Part shown: positions 44,359 to 53,021 of the stretch, piece after piece
Position numbering within the stretch: position 1 is the first letter of the stretch
Layout of the letters: each line of letters begins with the position of its first letter
Assembly (NCBI RefSeq): GCF_005047595.1
Contig: NZ_SUPL01000004.1
Location: 124,001 to 188,000, forward strand
DNA: 64,000 bases
Direction: 5' to 3'
DNA from: Pontimicrobium aquaticum
GTDB taxonomy: Bacteria; Bacteroidota; Bacteroidia; Flavobacteriales; Flavobacteriaceae
The notes under the pieces: model-generated
What the model was told of the DNA's origin: nothing
Databases searched by the model: none
The model's input: the letters and a program-made list of their open reading frames with translations, nothing else
Position numbers and translations under genes: made by a program

Positions 44359-44846
44359 TAATTTTTATTTTTTCCTTTTCCCATACCCTTTCCATGCTCT
44401 TGCTGGTAATGCTCTTGAAACCATTCTGGTTGTTCAATATCATTATCAAATATATAATCTGCTATAAGCTCTATATCTTCAGCTTTATATGGAGCATATG
44501 GCATGATTCCAAACTTTCTAACAGCTCCAGGCATTTTTGATAATTTTTCACTTGGTGCTTCAACCCATTTTTTTAATGCGCTTACAAATTCTTCTTTACT
44601 AGTGTTAACACTTTTGTAATGCTTTTTCACAGCAACCATTGGAGGTGCTAGTCTATTTTCGTGAGAAGTAGTTGGGTTATGACAAGCATAGCAATGGGTT
44701 TCCATTAATTTTTTTCCTAGATGCTCATTGTTTTCAATTATTGCAACAGCAGTATAATTAGATTTTGATTTTATCATACTGAAAAAAAGTGTCGCTAGAA
44801 TCAATAATACTATTGTAACTATTAGGATTTTTATAATACTTTTCAT
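44358..44846 (-). CDS. Membrane-anchored cytochrome c
   Basis: A 162-residue protein with an uncleaved N-terminal helix (IIKILIVTIVLLILATLFF). One c-type haem site, CYACHNPTTSHENRLAPP (CxxCH near residue 55), is followed by a distal Met candidate in FGIMPYAPYK, and a Gly/Lys/Met tail ends the protein. It is most likely a periplasmic electron acceptor for the sulfur-oxidising complexes. It is co-transcribed with thioredoxin and has its own GTAAC-N4-GTTAC promoter. Confidence 0.88.
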   Translation of the reverse strand: MKSIIKILIVTIVLLILATLFFSMIKSKSNYTAVAIIENNEHLGKKLMETHCYACHNPTTSHENRLAPPMVAVKKHYKSVNTSKEEFVSALKKWVEAPSEKLSKMPGAVRKFGIMPYAPYKAEDIELIADYIFDNDIEQPEWFQEHYQQEHGKGMGKGKNKN

Positions 44847-44886
44847 GTGTAGTCTTTTTATTCTATAATCTTATAAGAATCAACCT

Positions 44887-44930
44887 CTAAGGTAATACTA
44901 AAAAGCAAATTATGAGGTAACATTAGTTAC
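44887..44930 (-). promoter_or_regulatory. GTAAC-N4-GTTAC promoter of the cytochrome c-trx unit
   Basis: GTAACATTAGTTAC at 44917-44930, a 22-nt gap, then TACCTTAG (44894-44887, minus). Confidence 0.75.
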
Positions 44931-44947
44931 ACATAGCTATAAAAAAA

Positions 44948-44968
44948 GAAGCAGCTAAAAAGCTGCTC
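44948..44968 (-). terminator. Terminator after the persulfide dioxygenase gene
   Basis: AGCAGCT (44950-44956) pairs with AGCTGCT (44961-44967) around four A's. On the minus strand the stem is followed by CTTTTTTT. Confidence 0.8.
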
Positions 44969-44994
44969 CTTCTATTAAAATAACTTATTAAATC

Positions 44995-46416
44995 TTAAAG
45001 TAATGTTGTTGGACAAACATAATCTGTCATTGGAGCATCTGTTTCTTTTAAATCTTTAAACCCTCCTCTTACATCAGTAACTTTATCAACACCATTTGCT
45101 TTAAAAATAGAGGCTGCTACTAACGAACGGTATCCACTTGCACAATGCAAGAAATATTCCTTATCTGTATCTATTTCAGCAAAGTTTTGATGTATAAAAT
45201 CTAATGGAAAGTTTTCTACACCTTTTACATGCTCTGATAGATATTCAGACTCTTTACGAACGTCAACTGGTTTTTCCATTTCTCCTTTTGCCAATTTTTC
45301 TGCAAACACGTGTGCAGAAATAGAACCAATTTTATCTACTTCATACCCTTGAGCTTTCCAATCTTGGATTCCTCCATTTAAATATCCTAAAGTATTGTCG
45401 TAACCTACTCTAGAAAAACGTGTTACTATTTCGTTTACACGTAACTCATCGTCTGCAATAAAGATTATTTTCTGATTAATATCTTTTATTAATGCGCCTA
45501 CCCAAGGTGCAAAACTACCATCAATACCAATATACCAAGCTCCTGGAACTGTACCATCTTCGGTATAAGATTCTTTAGAGCGCGTGTCTATTACAAGCAC
45601 ATCTTTTTGTTCGCTCATTTCTTTAAAAGTCGCAGAATCAAGTGGTGTAGTACCTCTATGTAATACTTCGTCTATACTAGTATTAACAGATTTGTTCATG
45701 CGTACATTATTTGGAAAATATTGTGGTGGTGGTTTTAAACCTGTTGTCACTTCTTCAATAAATTCTTCTTTTGTCATATCGGCTCTAAGCGCATAGTTTG
45801 TTTTCTTTTGGTTACCAAGAGTATCAAAAGTTTCACTACTCATGTTTTTACCACAAGCCGATCCAGCACCGTGATTTGGATATACAATAATATCGTCTGG
45901 CAACGTCATTATTTTGTTTCTTAAAGAATCGTATAAATGTCCTGCCAAATCTTTTTCAGTTAATGTGCCTTGTTTAACAGCTAAATCTGGACGGCCTACG
46001 TCTCCAATAAACAAGCAGTCTCCAGTACAAACGTAAGGTGTATTTCCTTCTTCATCTGTAATTAAATATGAAGATGACTCCATAGTATGCCCTGGTGTAT
46101 GTAATAATGTTATTTTACCTCCACCTAAAGGAAATTCTTCTCCATCTTTACCATTATATATCTCGTATTCAGCAGTTGCATTTGGTCCAAAAATAATTTT
46201 TGCACCAGTTTTTTGAGCTAAATCATACTGTCCAGACACGAAATCGGCGTGAAAGTGAGTTAGAAAAATGTACTTTATTTTAGCATCATCAGCTTCTGCC
46301 ATTCTAATATAAGGTTCCGTTTCTCTTAAAGGATCAATAATAGCTGCCTCTCCATTAGACTCAATGTAATAAGCCATTTCAGCTAGGCATCCAGTAAACA
46401 GTTGTTCTACTTTCAT
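44995..46416 (-). CDS. Persulfide dioxygenase (MBL fold) fused to two rhodanese domains
   Basis: This is a 473-residue protein. The metallo-beta-lactamase part (1-240) has the ETHE1-type iron site LTHFHADFVSG (His54, His56, Asp58), then HTPGHTMESS and YPNHGAGSACGK. Two rhodanese domains follow. The first (about 265-355) has Asp (IADDELR) where the sulfur-carrying Cys should be, so it is probably structural. The second has HCASGYRS with its Cys. It oxidises glutathione or protein persulfide to sulfite, with the active rhodanese moving sulfane sulfur. Its own GTAAC-N4-GTTAC promoter lies upstream. Confidence 0.92.
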   Translation of the reverse strand: MKVEQLFTGCLAEMAYYIESNGEAAIIDPLRETEPYIRMAEADDAKIKYIFLTHFHADFVSGQYDLAQKTGAKIIFGPNATAEYEIYNGKDGEEFPLGGGKITLLHTPGHTMESSSYLITDEEGNTPYVCTGDCLFIGDVGRPDLAVKQGTLTEKDLAGHLYDSLRNKIMTLPDDIIVYPNHGAGSACGKNMSSETFDTLGNQKKTNYALRADMTKEEFIEEVTTGLKPPPQYFPNNVRMNKSVNTSIDEVLHRGTTPLDSATFKEMSEQKDVLVIDTRSKESYTEDGTVPGAWYIGIDGSFAPWVGALIKDINQKIIFIADDELRVNEIVTRFSRVGYDNTLGYLNGGIQDWKAQGYEVDKIGSISAHVFAEKLAKGEMEKPVDVRKESEYLSEHVKGVENFPLDFIHQNFAEIDTDKEYFLHCASGYRSLVAASIFKANGVDKVTDVRGGFKDLKETDAPMTDYVCPTTLL

Positions 46417-46450
46417 GTTTTTATATTTTATTGATTCATAATTATTTAGT

Positions 46451-46493
46451 GCAATTTAGCTAAAATTAGTCCTTTAAATGTAACTAGGGTTAC
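46451..46493 (-). promoter_or_regulatory. GTAAC-N4-GTTAC promoter of the persulfide dioxygenase gene
   Basis: GTAACTAGGGTTAC at 46480-46493, a 21-nt gap, then TAAATTGC (46458-46451, minus), the weakest -7 match of the set. Confidence 0.65.
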
Positions 46494-46508
46494 AAAAGTA
46501 ATTTTAAG

Positions 46509-48233
46509 CTATTCATTTGCTTGATTGGTATATTTGTAAAACTTAGTATCTTCTTTTAAGCCTGTTTCATAGTAATCTACAGCATCTTGAACACTCATAA
46601 AAAAGTACTCTTCTCCAATTTTTTTCATTAAGCCAGATTTCACCATTTTATCCCTAACAGGACCTTTTAAACCTGTAAAAGCTAGCTGTACTTGTCTATC
46701 CTTAAAATACGTATAAATTTCGTTTAAAGCAAATAAAGCACTACTATCTAAACTATTAAAGCTTTCACCATCAATGATTAAAAACTTAAGCTTACTACCT
46801 TTATATCTACAAAACTCTTGCAATTTATTTTTAAAATAGGATGTGTTTGCAAAATGTAATTGTGCATCAAAACGCACTATTAGAATGTTTTCATGAATAA
46901 TAACATCTTTAAATCGCTTTCTGTTTCTATAAAAGTGAGTATTAGGTACGTTTCCTAAAATGGCAATATGTGGTTTAGTGCTTTTATAAATTAACATTCC
47001 TAAAGATAATAGCACACCACTAATAATACCTTCGGTAATACCAACCATTGCAGTAATAATCAACGTTATGTTTAAAATTACTAGGTCTCTTTTAGCATAG
47101 GTTAATAATTGTTTTGGTACTCTAAAATCCAACAATCCAAATACTGCTACAATAATTATTGCTGCTAAAACAGCTTTAGGCAAATAATAAAATACTGGTG
47201 TTAAAAAAAGTAGTGTTAAACCTATTACAGAAGCCGAAATCAATGATGCCAAATGTGTTTTAGCGTTAGCTTGGTCGTTGACTGCTGTTCTGGAAAAACC
47301 TCCTGTAGCAGGATATGATTGAAAAAAAGAGCCTATCATATTAGAAAGTCCAAGAGCCACTAACTCTTGGTTAGGCACTACTTTATATTCTGTATGCTTT
47401 GTTTCAATAGCTCTGGCTACAGATACAGCTTCTAAAAAACCTACAAAAGATAAAGTAAGTGCTACAGGAGCTAAGTTTATAATAATCTCTTTACTAAATG
47501 ACGGCATTTTAAAGCTAGGTAAACCCTCTGGTACACTTCCTACAATTTGTACTCCAAATTGATCTAAATTAAAAAGCTTTACTGCTAGCAAACCTAGAAC
47601 CACAACAACTAGAGCTGCTGGTGTTTTTTTAAACTTTTTCTTAAGATACACCAAAATAATAATAGATATAATCCCTATTGTTGTAGTAATTAAGTTGCTG
47701 TCTTGAATCTGACTGAATGTGTCTTTTAACAACACTTGTATTTTATTGCTTCTGCCAATATCTATACCAAATAGATGCTTAAATTGGTTTATACCTATTA
47801 TTAGTGCAGCAGCTGATGTAAAACCACTAATAACTGGTCTAGATAAAAAGTTAACCAAAAAACCTAATCTAAAAACACCAAAGGCCACTTGCAAAACACC
47901 CATCATAAAGGCTAACAATATGGCAAACTCAATAAAATTTTGTGTTCCAATTTCAGCTAAAGCCGCAACTCCCGAAGCTACAATTAAAGAATCCATAGCT
48001 ACTGGACCAACAGATAATTGCCTTGAAGTTCCAAAAATGGCGTAAATAATTTGAGGAATCAATGCAGTATATAAACCATAAATAGGTGGTAAACCAGCTA
48101 TCATAGCATAGGCTATACCTTGAGGTACTAACATTACGCCTACAGTTATTCCAGCACTAATATCTCCTTTTAACCAGTCTTTTTTATAGTTAGGTAGCCA
48201 ATCTAAAATTGGTAGAATAGATTTTAAATTCAT
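46509..48233 (-). CDS. SulP-family anion (sulfate) transporter
   Basis: This is a 574-residue transporter with about 10-12 membrane helices, PQGIAYAMIAGLPPIYGLYTA (SLC26 signature, read in two parts) and VNFLSRPVISGFTSAAALIIGI. A C-terminal STAS domain (about 435-545) has LIIDGESFNSLDSSALFALNEI. The ATG at 48231-48233 (MNLKSILP) is chosen because the longer frame to 48254 would start inside the -7 element. Next to a sulfite-oxidising complex it is a good candidate for sulfate export. It is related to, but clearly different from, the second SulP gene. Confidence 0.9.
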   Translation of the reverse strand: MNLKSILPILDWLPNYKKDWLKGDISAGITVGVMLVPQGIAYAMIAGLPPIYGLYTALIPQIIYAIFGTSRQLSVGPVAMDSLIVASGVAALAEIGTQNFIEFAILLAFMMGVLQVAFGVFRLGFLVNFLSRPVISGFTSAAALIIGINQFKHLFGIDIGRSNKIQVLLKDTFSQIQDSNLITTTIGIISIIILVYLKKKFKKTPAALVVVVLGLLAVKLFNLDQFGVQIVGSVPEGLPSFKMPSFSKEIIINLAPVALTLSFVGFLEAVSVARAIETKHTEYKVVPNQELVALGLSNMIGSFFQSYPATGGFSRTAVNDQANAKTHLASLISASVIGLTLLFLTPVFYYLPKAVLAAIIIVAVFGLLDFRVPKQLLTYAKRDLVILNITLIITAMVGITEGIISGVLLSLGMLIYKSTKPHIAILGNVPNTHFYRNRKRFKDVIIHENILIVRFDAQLHFANTSYFKNKLQEFCRYKGSKLKFLIIDGESFNSLDSSALFALNEIYTYFKDRQVQLAFTGLKGPVRDKMVKSGLMKKIGEEYFFMSVQDAVDYYETGLKEDTKFYKYTNQANE

Positions 48234-48251
48234 ACACGTATTTTGCCAAAA

Positions 48252-48294
48252 CAAAGATAGTATAAGTTAGAGGAAAATATGTAACTAGAATTAC
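48252..48294 (-). promoter_or_regulatory. GTAAC-N4-GTTAC-like promoter of SulP gene 1
   Basis: GTAACTAGAATTAC (one mismatch in the dyad) at 48281-48294, a 21-nt gap, then a perfect -7 TATCTTTG (48259-48252, minus). The -7 overlaps the longer reading frame and fixes the start at 48233. Confidence 0.75.
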
Positions 48295-48307
48295 AATGAT
48301 TGTGCTA

Positions 48308-50026
48308 CTATTTGGTTTTACATTCATCAAAAACCTTTTCTAGACAAGGTTTATTTATTTTTTTGTGAATTTCATGAATAGCTTTTTTCTTTTCATCAAA
48401 GAAAATATTGTTGCCTATTTTATCTACAAAACCTCCTTTTTGTAAAATATCCTGACTGACTAACTTTAAGCCTGCAAAATAAATTCCTCCTCTATTTTTT
48501 TGCCATTTTTTTATTTCGTTTGTTAACCATTCGGCAGCAGCTAGATCAATAAAATTAATACCATCAGCAGCTATTAAAATATACTGGATTTTATTGTCAT
48601 CATATAGTTTAGAAAAATAGTTGGATATCTTTTCAATTGATCCAAAATACAATGATCCATCTATACGAACAATCTTTAAGTTAGAACACTCTTTAGTTTC
48701 GTCATCTCTAATTATGTTAACAAGTCGCTTGTTTTTATCTGCTCCCAAAACTGCAATATTAGGTTTTGAAGTTCTTTCCATGTAAAAGAAAAACGAAGTT
48801 AAAATACCTGCCAACAACGCAAATTCTAAATCGAAAAACAAGGTGCCAAATAAAGTGATAAATAATACAATTAACTCTCTTCCGCTTGCTTTATACACTT
48901 GTTTTATATGATGAAAGTCTATTAGATTGTAACCTACTAGTAAAATTATTCCACCCATGGCTGCCTTTGGTAAAAAGGATGCATACTTAGCAAACAATAA
49001 CAGAACAACCATTAAAAATACGGAAGCAAAAATAGCGGACATTGGTGTTCTTGCTCCTGCTTGGTGATTAACACCAGACCTTGTAAACGATCCTGAACCA
49101 GCATAACTCGAGAAAAAACTAGCCACCATATTTGATAAACCCTGACCTATAAACTCTTGATTTCCGTCAATTTTTTGATGTGTATGTAACGCTATAGCTC
49201 TGCCAATAGCAACAGCTTCAATTAAACCTAACAAGGCTAAAACCATTGCGCCAGAACTCAATAACTTTATATTATTTAAAGTAAAATTTGGGACTTGAAA
49301 TGGAGGTAAATTTGAAGGTATATTTCCAACAGTTTCAATTCCATTTGTATCACCTCCTAAAAAAATTGCCAAAGCACTCCCTAAAACCATTGCTAATAAC
49401 ATGTAATATCTTGACAAAGGTTTTATAAATAACTTAATTATTAATGCAATTAGCAACGTTCCTGTTGCTACAATAAATACATACCAATTGGTATCAGAAA
49501 TATGGCTTGCAATGTATGATACAATCTCAACAATTGAGCTTCCTTGAGGGATTTCTATTCCAAAAACATGCTTTAACTGTTTAAAAGCTATGAGTATTCC
49601 TGCGCCAGCTGTAAAGCCAATGATTACAGAATGTGATACAAAATTTACCAATTTTCCCATTCGTAATAAACCCATTACAAACTGAAAAAAACCTGCAAGG
49701 AACGTTAACACTAATGCTAAAGACACAAAACCTTCTAAGTCCGTTTCTGGATTTACAAACTTTATTAATGTAGAATATACAACTATTGAAATAGCTGTGG
49801 TTGGTCCAGAAATTAAATGGTACGAAGATCCAAATAATGCTGCAATAATTGGAGTAATCATGGCTGTGTAAAAACCATAAATTGGTGGCAAACCAGCAAT
49901 CATAGCAAATGCAACAGCTTGTGGAATAACGATTATAGTTCCTGTTATACCTGCTATTATATCGTCCTTTAGTGTGTGTTTTGCAGTTGGCAACCAAGTA
50001 AGAAATGGAAAAACTTTCTTAAGCAT
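48308..50026 (-). CDS. SulP-family anion (sulfate) transporter, second copy
   Basis: This is a 572-residue transporter of the SLC26/SulP type with a membrane domain (PQAVAFAMIAGLPPIYGFYTA in two parts; SYAGSGSFTRSGVNHQAGA). Its STAS domain carries YILIAADGINFIDLAAAEWL. It lies downstream of the molybdopterin oxidoreductase gene, separated by a perfect hairpin (50061-50080) and 66 bp, and has no GTAAC-N4-GTTAC site of its own. It may be expressed by read-through from the soe promoter. With the first SulP it gives two non-identical sulfate pumps. Confidence 0.9.
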   Translation of the reverse strand: MLKKVFPFLTWLPTAKHTLKDDIIAGITGTIIVIPQAVAFAMIAGLPPIYGFYTAMITPIIAALFGSSYHLISGPTTAISIVVYSTLIKFVNPETDLEGFVSLALVLTFLAGFFQFVMGLLRMGKLVNFVSHSVIIGFTAGAGILIAFKQLKHVFGIEIPQGSSIVEIVSYIASHISDTNWYVFIVATGTLLIALIIKLFIKPLSRYYMLLAMVLGSALAIFLGGDTNGIETVGNIPSNLPPFQVPNFTLNNIKLLSSGAMVLALLGLIEAVAIGRAIALHTHQKIDGNQEFIGQGLSNMVASFFSSYAGSGSFTRSGVNHQAGARTPMSAIFASVFLMVVLLLFAKYASFLPKAAMGGIILLVGYNLIDFHHIKQVYKASGRELIVLFITLFGTLFFDLEFALLAGILTSFFFYMERTSKPNIAVLGADKNKRLVNIIRDDETKECSNLKIVRIDGSLYFGSIEKISNYFSKLYDDNKIQYILIAADGINFIDLAAAEWLTNEIKKWQKNRGGIYFAGLKLVSQDILQKGGFVDKIGNNIFFDEKKKAIHEIHKKINKPCLEKVFDECKTK

Positions 50027-50060
50027 ATATTAATTTATATTAATTATTTTCTAAAAAACA

Positions 50061-50080
50061 CAATTCCCGCAAAAGCGGGA
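50061..50080 (-). terminator. Hairpin between the oxidoreductase and SulP genes
   Basis: A perfect 8-bp dyad ATTCCCGC-AAAA-GCGGGAAT. On the minus strand it is followed by TGTGTTTTTT, so it can act as a terminator or attenuator for read-through into SulP. Confidence 0.6.
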
Positions 50081-50092
50081 ATGTTGTTTAAT

Positions 50093-53005
50093 TTACTTTT
50101 CTTCTTTTGGGATGTAATAACATCCTCCTTCAGATTTGTCTGGTGTAAAGGCTCTATTAAACCATAATGGTCTTCTTTCTCCATTTGGTCCAGGAGCTGG
50201 TCTTGTCATAGCCAACCACTCTTTATATACTTCGTGAGATTTATTAGTATCTACGTAAATATCGCCATATTTTTCATCTTTTCCTGGTACTTCGATTCTA
50301 ACACGTTGATGCCAACAATGCATACCACTAATTGGGTCAGGATGTACAGCGTGTGTGATATTTTGGTGTACACCTCCATCTTTCCAGAAAATTCGTTTAG
50401 AATCACTATCGCTAGATTCAAAAGGTTTTACTCCAGAAATAGTGTTCATTTTCCAACCTCCATTTCCATCGTTTTCAATATTTACTGTATTGGTTGCCCA
50501 ACGATTTCCTATTTTATCCTGTGGGCGTCTCCATCGTCCTATATGGTGTGAACAAGCCACAACTCCCGGTTTCATAGATTGTGTAACCCATACTTTATCG
50601 ATAAAATAACCAATATCTGTATTCATTTTAACTAAATCTCCAGTTTTAAATCCCCATTTTGCAGCATCATCAGGATGCATCCAAATTGGGTTTCTATTTG
50701 AAATTTCTACTAGCCACTTAGCATTTCCAGAACGCGAGTGAATTAAAGTTGGCAACCTAAATGTTGGAACTAACACATATTCACCTTTAGATTTATCTAG
50801 TACTTCATTGTGAATATGACTTTTAATATAGGTAGGTGTTGCATATTCAGGCCATTTCCAATCTACCATGGTTTGCGAGTAAAACTCATTTTTACGAGAT
50901 GGTGTTGGAAATCCCACACAAGCTTTTCCGTTAACCATTACACCAATAGCTTTACCATCTTTAGTAATGACATCGGTTTCTGGATCTACTTTAGAGCCTT
51001 TCAGCTGTTCTTCTGTCAATTCATTTTCGTTGACTTTATATGATTCTCCCTTTTCAATTTCGAAAGCTCCATATTTTTTCATGTATTCTAGTTCAGCAAA
51101 CTGTCCTGTAAATCCATCAGCTTTAGCTGCTTCTGGTAAGCCTTTTACACGTTCAAAAATATACTGATAATATTCGTCTATAGTAATTTTTTCTCCAGGT
51201 CTATATGGCGATTCAAACGTTTTTCTAATTCCCATACTTCCGTCAGGATCTATTCTCCAGCTTAATTCAATCCAGAATTCGTCTTCTTCCCAAACTTCTC
51301 CTGGGTTAGCCTGATACGTGAATTCAACAGGTTTACCGTTGCGTCGTGCTGCTTCTCTTAAAACTGGCTGACGGAATGCTACCCATGTTCCTCCATGAGT
51401 TGCATAACTATTCAAGTCATGTCTTTCTGAAGCCAACCCCATTGGCAATACAAAATCTGCATAAAAAGCTGTTTCATTCCATGTAGGTGTTAAGGCTGCA
51501 TGTATGCCGAATTTAGATTCATCTGCCAAGGTTTCCATCCACGTAAATCCGTCAGGATAAGTCCAAACTGGATTAAACACTCTTGAAAAATACACGTCCA
51601 TTTTACCTCTTCCTTCCTTTAAGAAATGTGGTAATAACTGACTCATTTCAAAAAATGCTAAAGGATATTCTTTAGGAAAATGTAACTCGTTCCATTTTTT
51701 TTGAGGTGCTGGCGGATTAGGCTGTGTTGGCTTAAATTTATTCCATGAATTAGGCGATGTTCCTCCTTTTGCTCCAACTGCTCCAGTTAAAACTGTTAAG
51801 AAGTGTAACGCTCTAGCCACACACCAACCACCAAGGTTAGATGCACCAGCTGCTCTCCAGTTGTGTGATGCAAAGCGTTCGCCTGCTTCACCAATTTGAC
51901 GAGCAATGTCTATAATCATATCTGCTTTTACACCTGATTCTTTCTCTGCAAATTCAGGAGTGAATTCCTTATATTCTTCAATCATTGCAGCTATATAATT
52001 CTCGAAAGTAATCTCTTTATCAGAATGTCTTGCTTTAAGGTATTCTTTCCAATTTGTCCAGTTTTCAAGATATTCTCTATTATATAAACCTTCCTGAAGA
52101 ATAATTAAAGCCATTGCTAATAACACAGCTGCTTCTGTACCAGGATACGATGGTAACCAATAATCTGACATGGACGCTGTATTAGATAAACGAGGATCCA
52201 TGGTAGCTAACTTAGCCCCTTTCATTTTTCCTTCAATAATACGTTGTGCATGTGGATTGAAATAATGTCCAGATTCTAAATGAGCTGACACCAATAAAAT
52301 GAATTTTGCATTAGAATGGTCTGGTGATGGTCGGTCGTAACCGTACCACAAATTATAACCAAATCGTGCTCCAGATGAGCAAATATTAGTATGTGAGTTA
52401 TGTCCATCTATTCCCCAACCTTGAAGAATCCAGTTCATAAATTTTTCGTGACCAGGTCGTCCTACATGATAAGCAATTTCGTTATGCCTATCTTCTTTTA
52501 TCGCTTTTCTGATTCTAGCTGCAATGATATCTAAAACCTCATCCCAAGAAACGCGCTCCCATTCGCCATCCCCTCTTTTTCCTTTTCGTTTAAGTGGAAA
52601 TAATATTCTATCAGGGTCTGTAATTTGATTAATAGTAGCTGGTCCTTTTGCACAATTTCGCCCTCTACTTCCTGGATGTTGTGGGTTTCCTTCAAACTTT
52701 TTTACTTCACCACTTTCTTTATCAATAAACGCTGTAAGACCACATGCGCTTTCACAATTAAAGCATGTTGTTGGTACAATTTGATACGTTGTTTTTTCCT
52801 TTTTAGGCCAAGCTTTAGGATTATATTCTACCCAATTATCCCATTTTTCAGGAGGTGGAAAATTCTCATACATTTGCGCAACTTCTTCATCAGAAAAATG
52901 TCGCATATCGTCTTGAAACTCTTGATAGTTTTCTTTGTGCAGGTTTGGAATTATTCCTAATTTTTCTGCTATATTCTCTATAAAAGATGGCTTTTTATAT
53001 CCCAT
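50093..53005 (-). CDS. Cytoplasmic molybdopterin oxidoreductase, SoeA-like catalytic subunit
   Basis: This is a 970-residue member of the DMSO-reductase superfamily. A [4Fe-4S] site is formed by C81, C84, C88 (TTCFNCESACG) and C118 (GRNCAKG). CSSGARFGYNLWYG near residue 208 and SSHNWRAAGAS-type and GGTSPNSW segments belong to the cofactor cage. There is no Tat or Sec signal, so it works in the cytosol, as SoeA (sulfite dehydrogenase) does. It follows the fused FeS/membrane subunit gene by 16 bp. Sulfite as substrate is inferred from the neighbouring SQR, dioxygenase and SulP genes; tetrathionate or polysulfide remain alternatives. Confidence 0.85.
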   Translation of the reverse strand: MGYKKPSFIENIAEKLGIIPNLHKENYQEFQDDMRHFSDEEVAQMYENFPPPEKWDNWVEYNPKAWPKKEKTTYQIVPTTCFNCESACGLTAFIDKESGEVKKFEGNPQHPGSRGRNCAKGPATINQITDPDRILFPLKRKGKRGDGEWERVSWDEVLDIIAARIRKAIKEDRHNEIAYHVGRPGHEKFMNWILQGWGIDGHNSHTNICSSGARFGYNLWYGYDRPSPDHSNAKFILLVSAHLESGHYFNPHAQRIIEGKMKGAKLATMDPRLSNTASMSDYWLPSYPGTEAAVLLAMALIILQEGLYNREYLENWTNWKEYLKARHSDKEITFENYIAAMIEEYKEFTPEFAEKESGVKADMIIDIARQIGEAGERFASHNWRAAGASNLGGWCVARALHFLTVLTGAVGAKGGTSPNSWNKFKPTQPNPPAPQKKWNELHFPKEYPLAFFEMSQLLPHFLKEGRGKMDVYFSRVFNPVWTYPDGFTWMETLADESKFGIHAALTPTWNETAFYADFVLPMGLASERHDLNSYATHGGTWVAFRQPVLREAARRNGKPVEFTYQANPGEVWEEDEFWIELSWRIDPDGSMGIRKTFESPYRPGEKITIDEYYQYIFERVKGLPEAAKADGFTGQFAELEYMKKYGAFEIEKGESYKVNENELTEEQLKGSKVDPETDVITKDGKAIGVMVNGKACVGFPTPSRKNEFYSQTMVDWKWPEYATPTYIKSHIHNEVLDKSKGEYVLVPTFRLPTLIHSRSGNAKWLVEISNRNPIWMHPDDAAKWGFKTGDLVKMNTDIGYFIDKVWVTQSMKPGVVACSHHIGRWRRPQDKIGNRWATNTVNIENDGNGGWKMNTISGVKPFESSDSDSKRIFWKDGGVHQNITHAVHPDPISGMHCWHQRVRIEVPGKDEKYGDIYVDTNKSHEVYKEWLAMTRPAPGPNGERRPLWFNRAFTPDKSEGGCYYIPKEEK

Positions 53006-53021
53006 GATTTTTTCTTTTAAA

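Noticed and set aside
48234-48254. Longer N-terminus of SulP gene 1
   Set aside because: It begins inside the perfect -7 element, so the ATG at 48233 is used.
49581-49997. Opposite-frame or overlapping open frames inside the large membrane genes
   Set aside because: They lie within clear SulP, oxidoreductase and ferredoxin genes and have biased composition typical of shadow frames.
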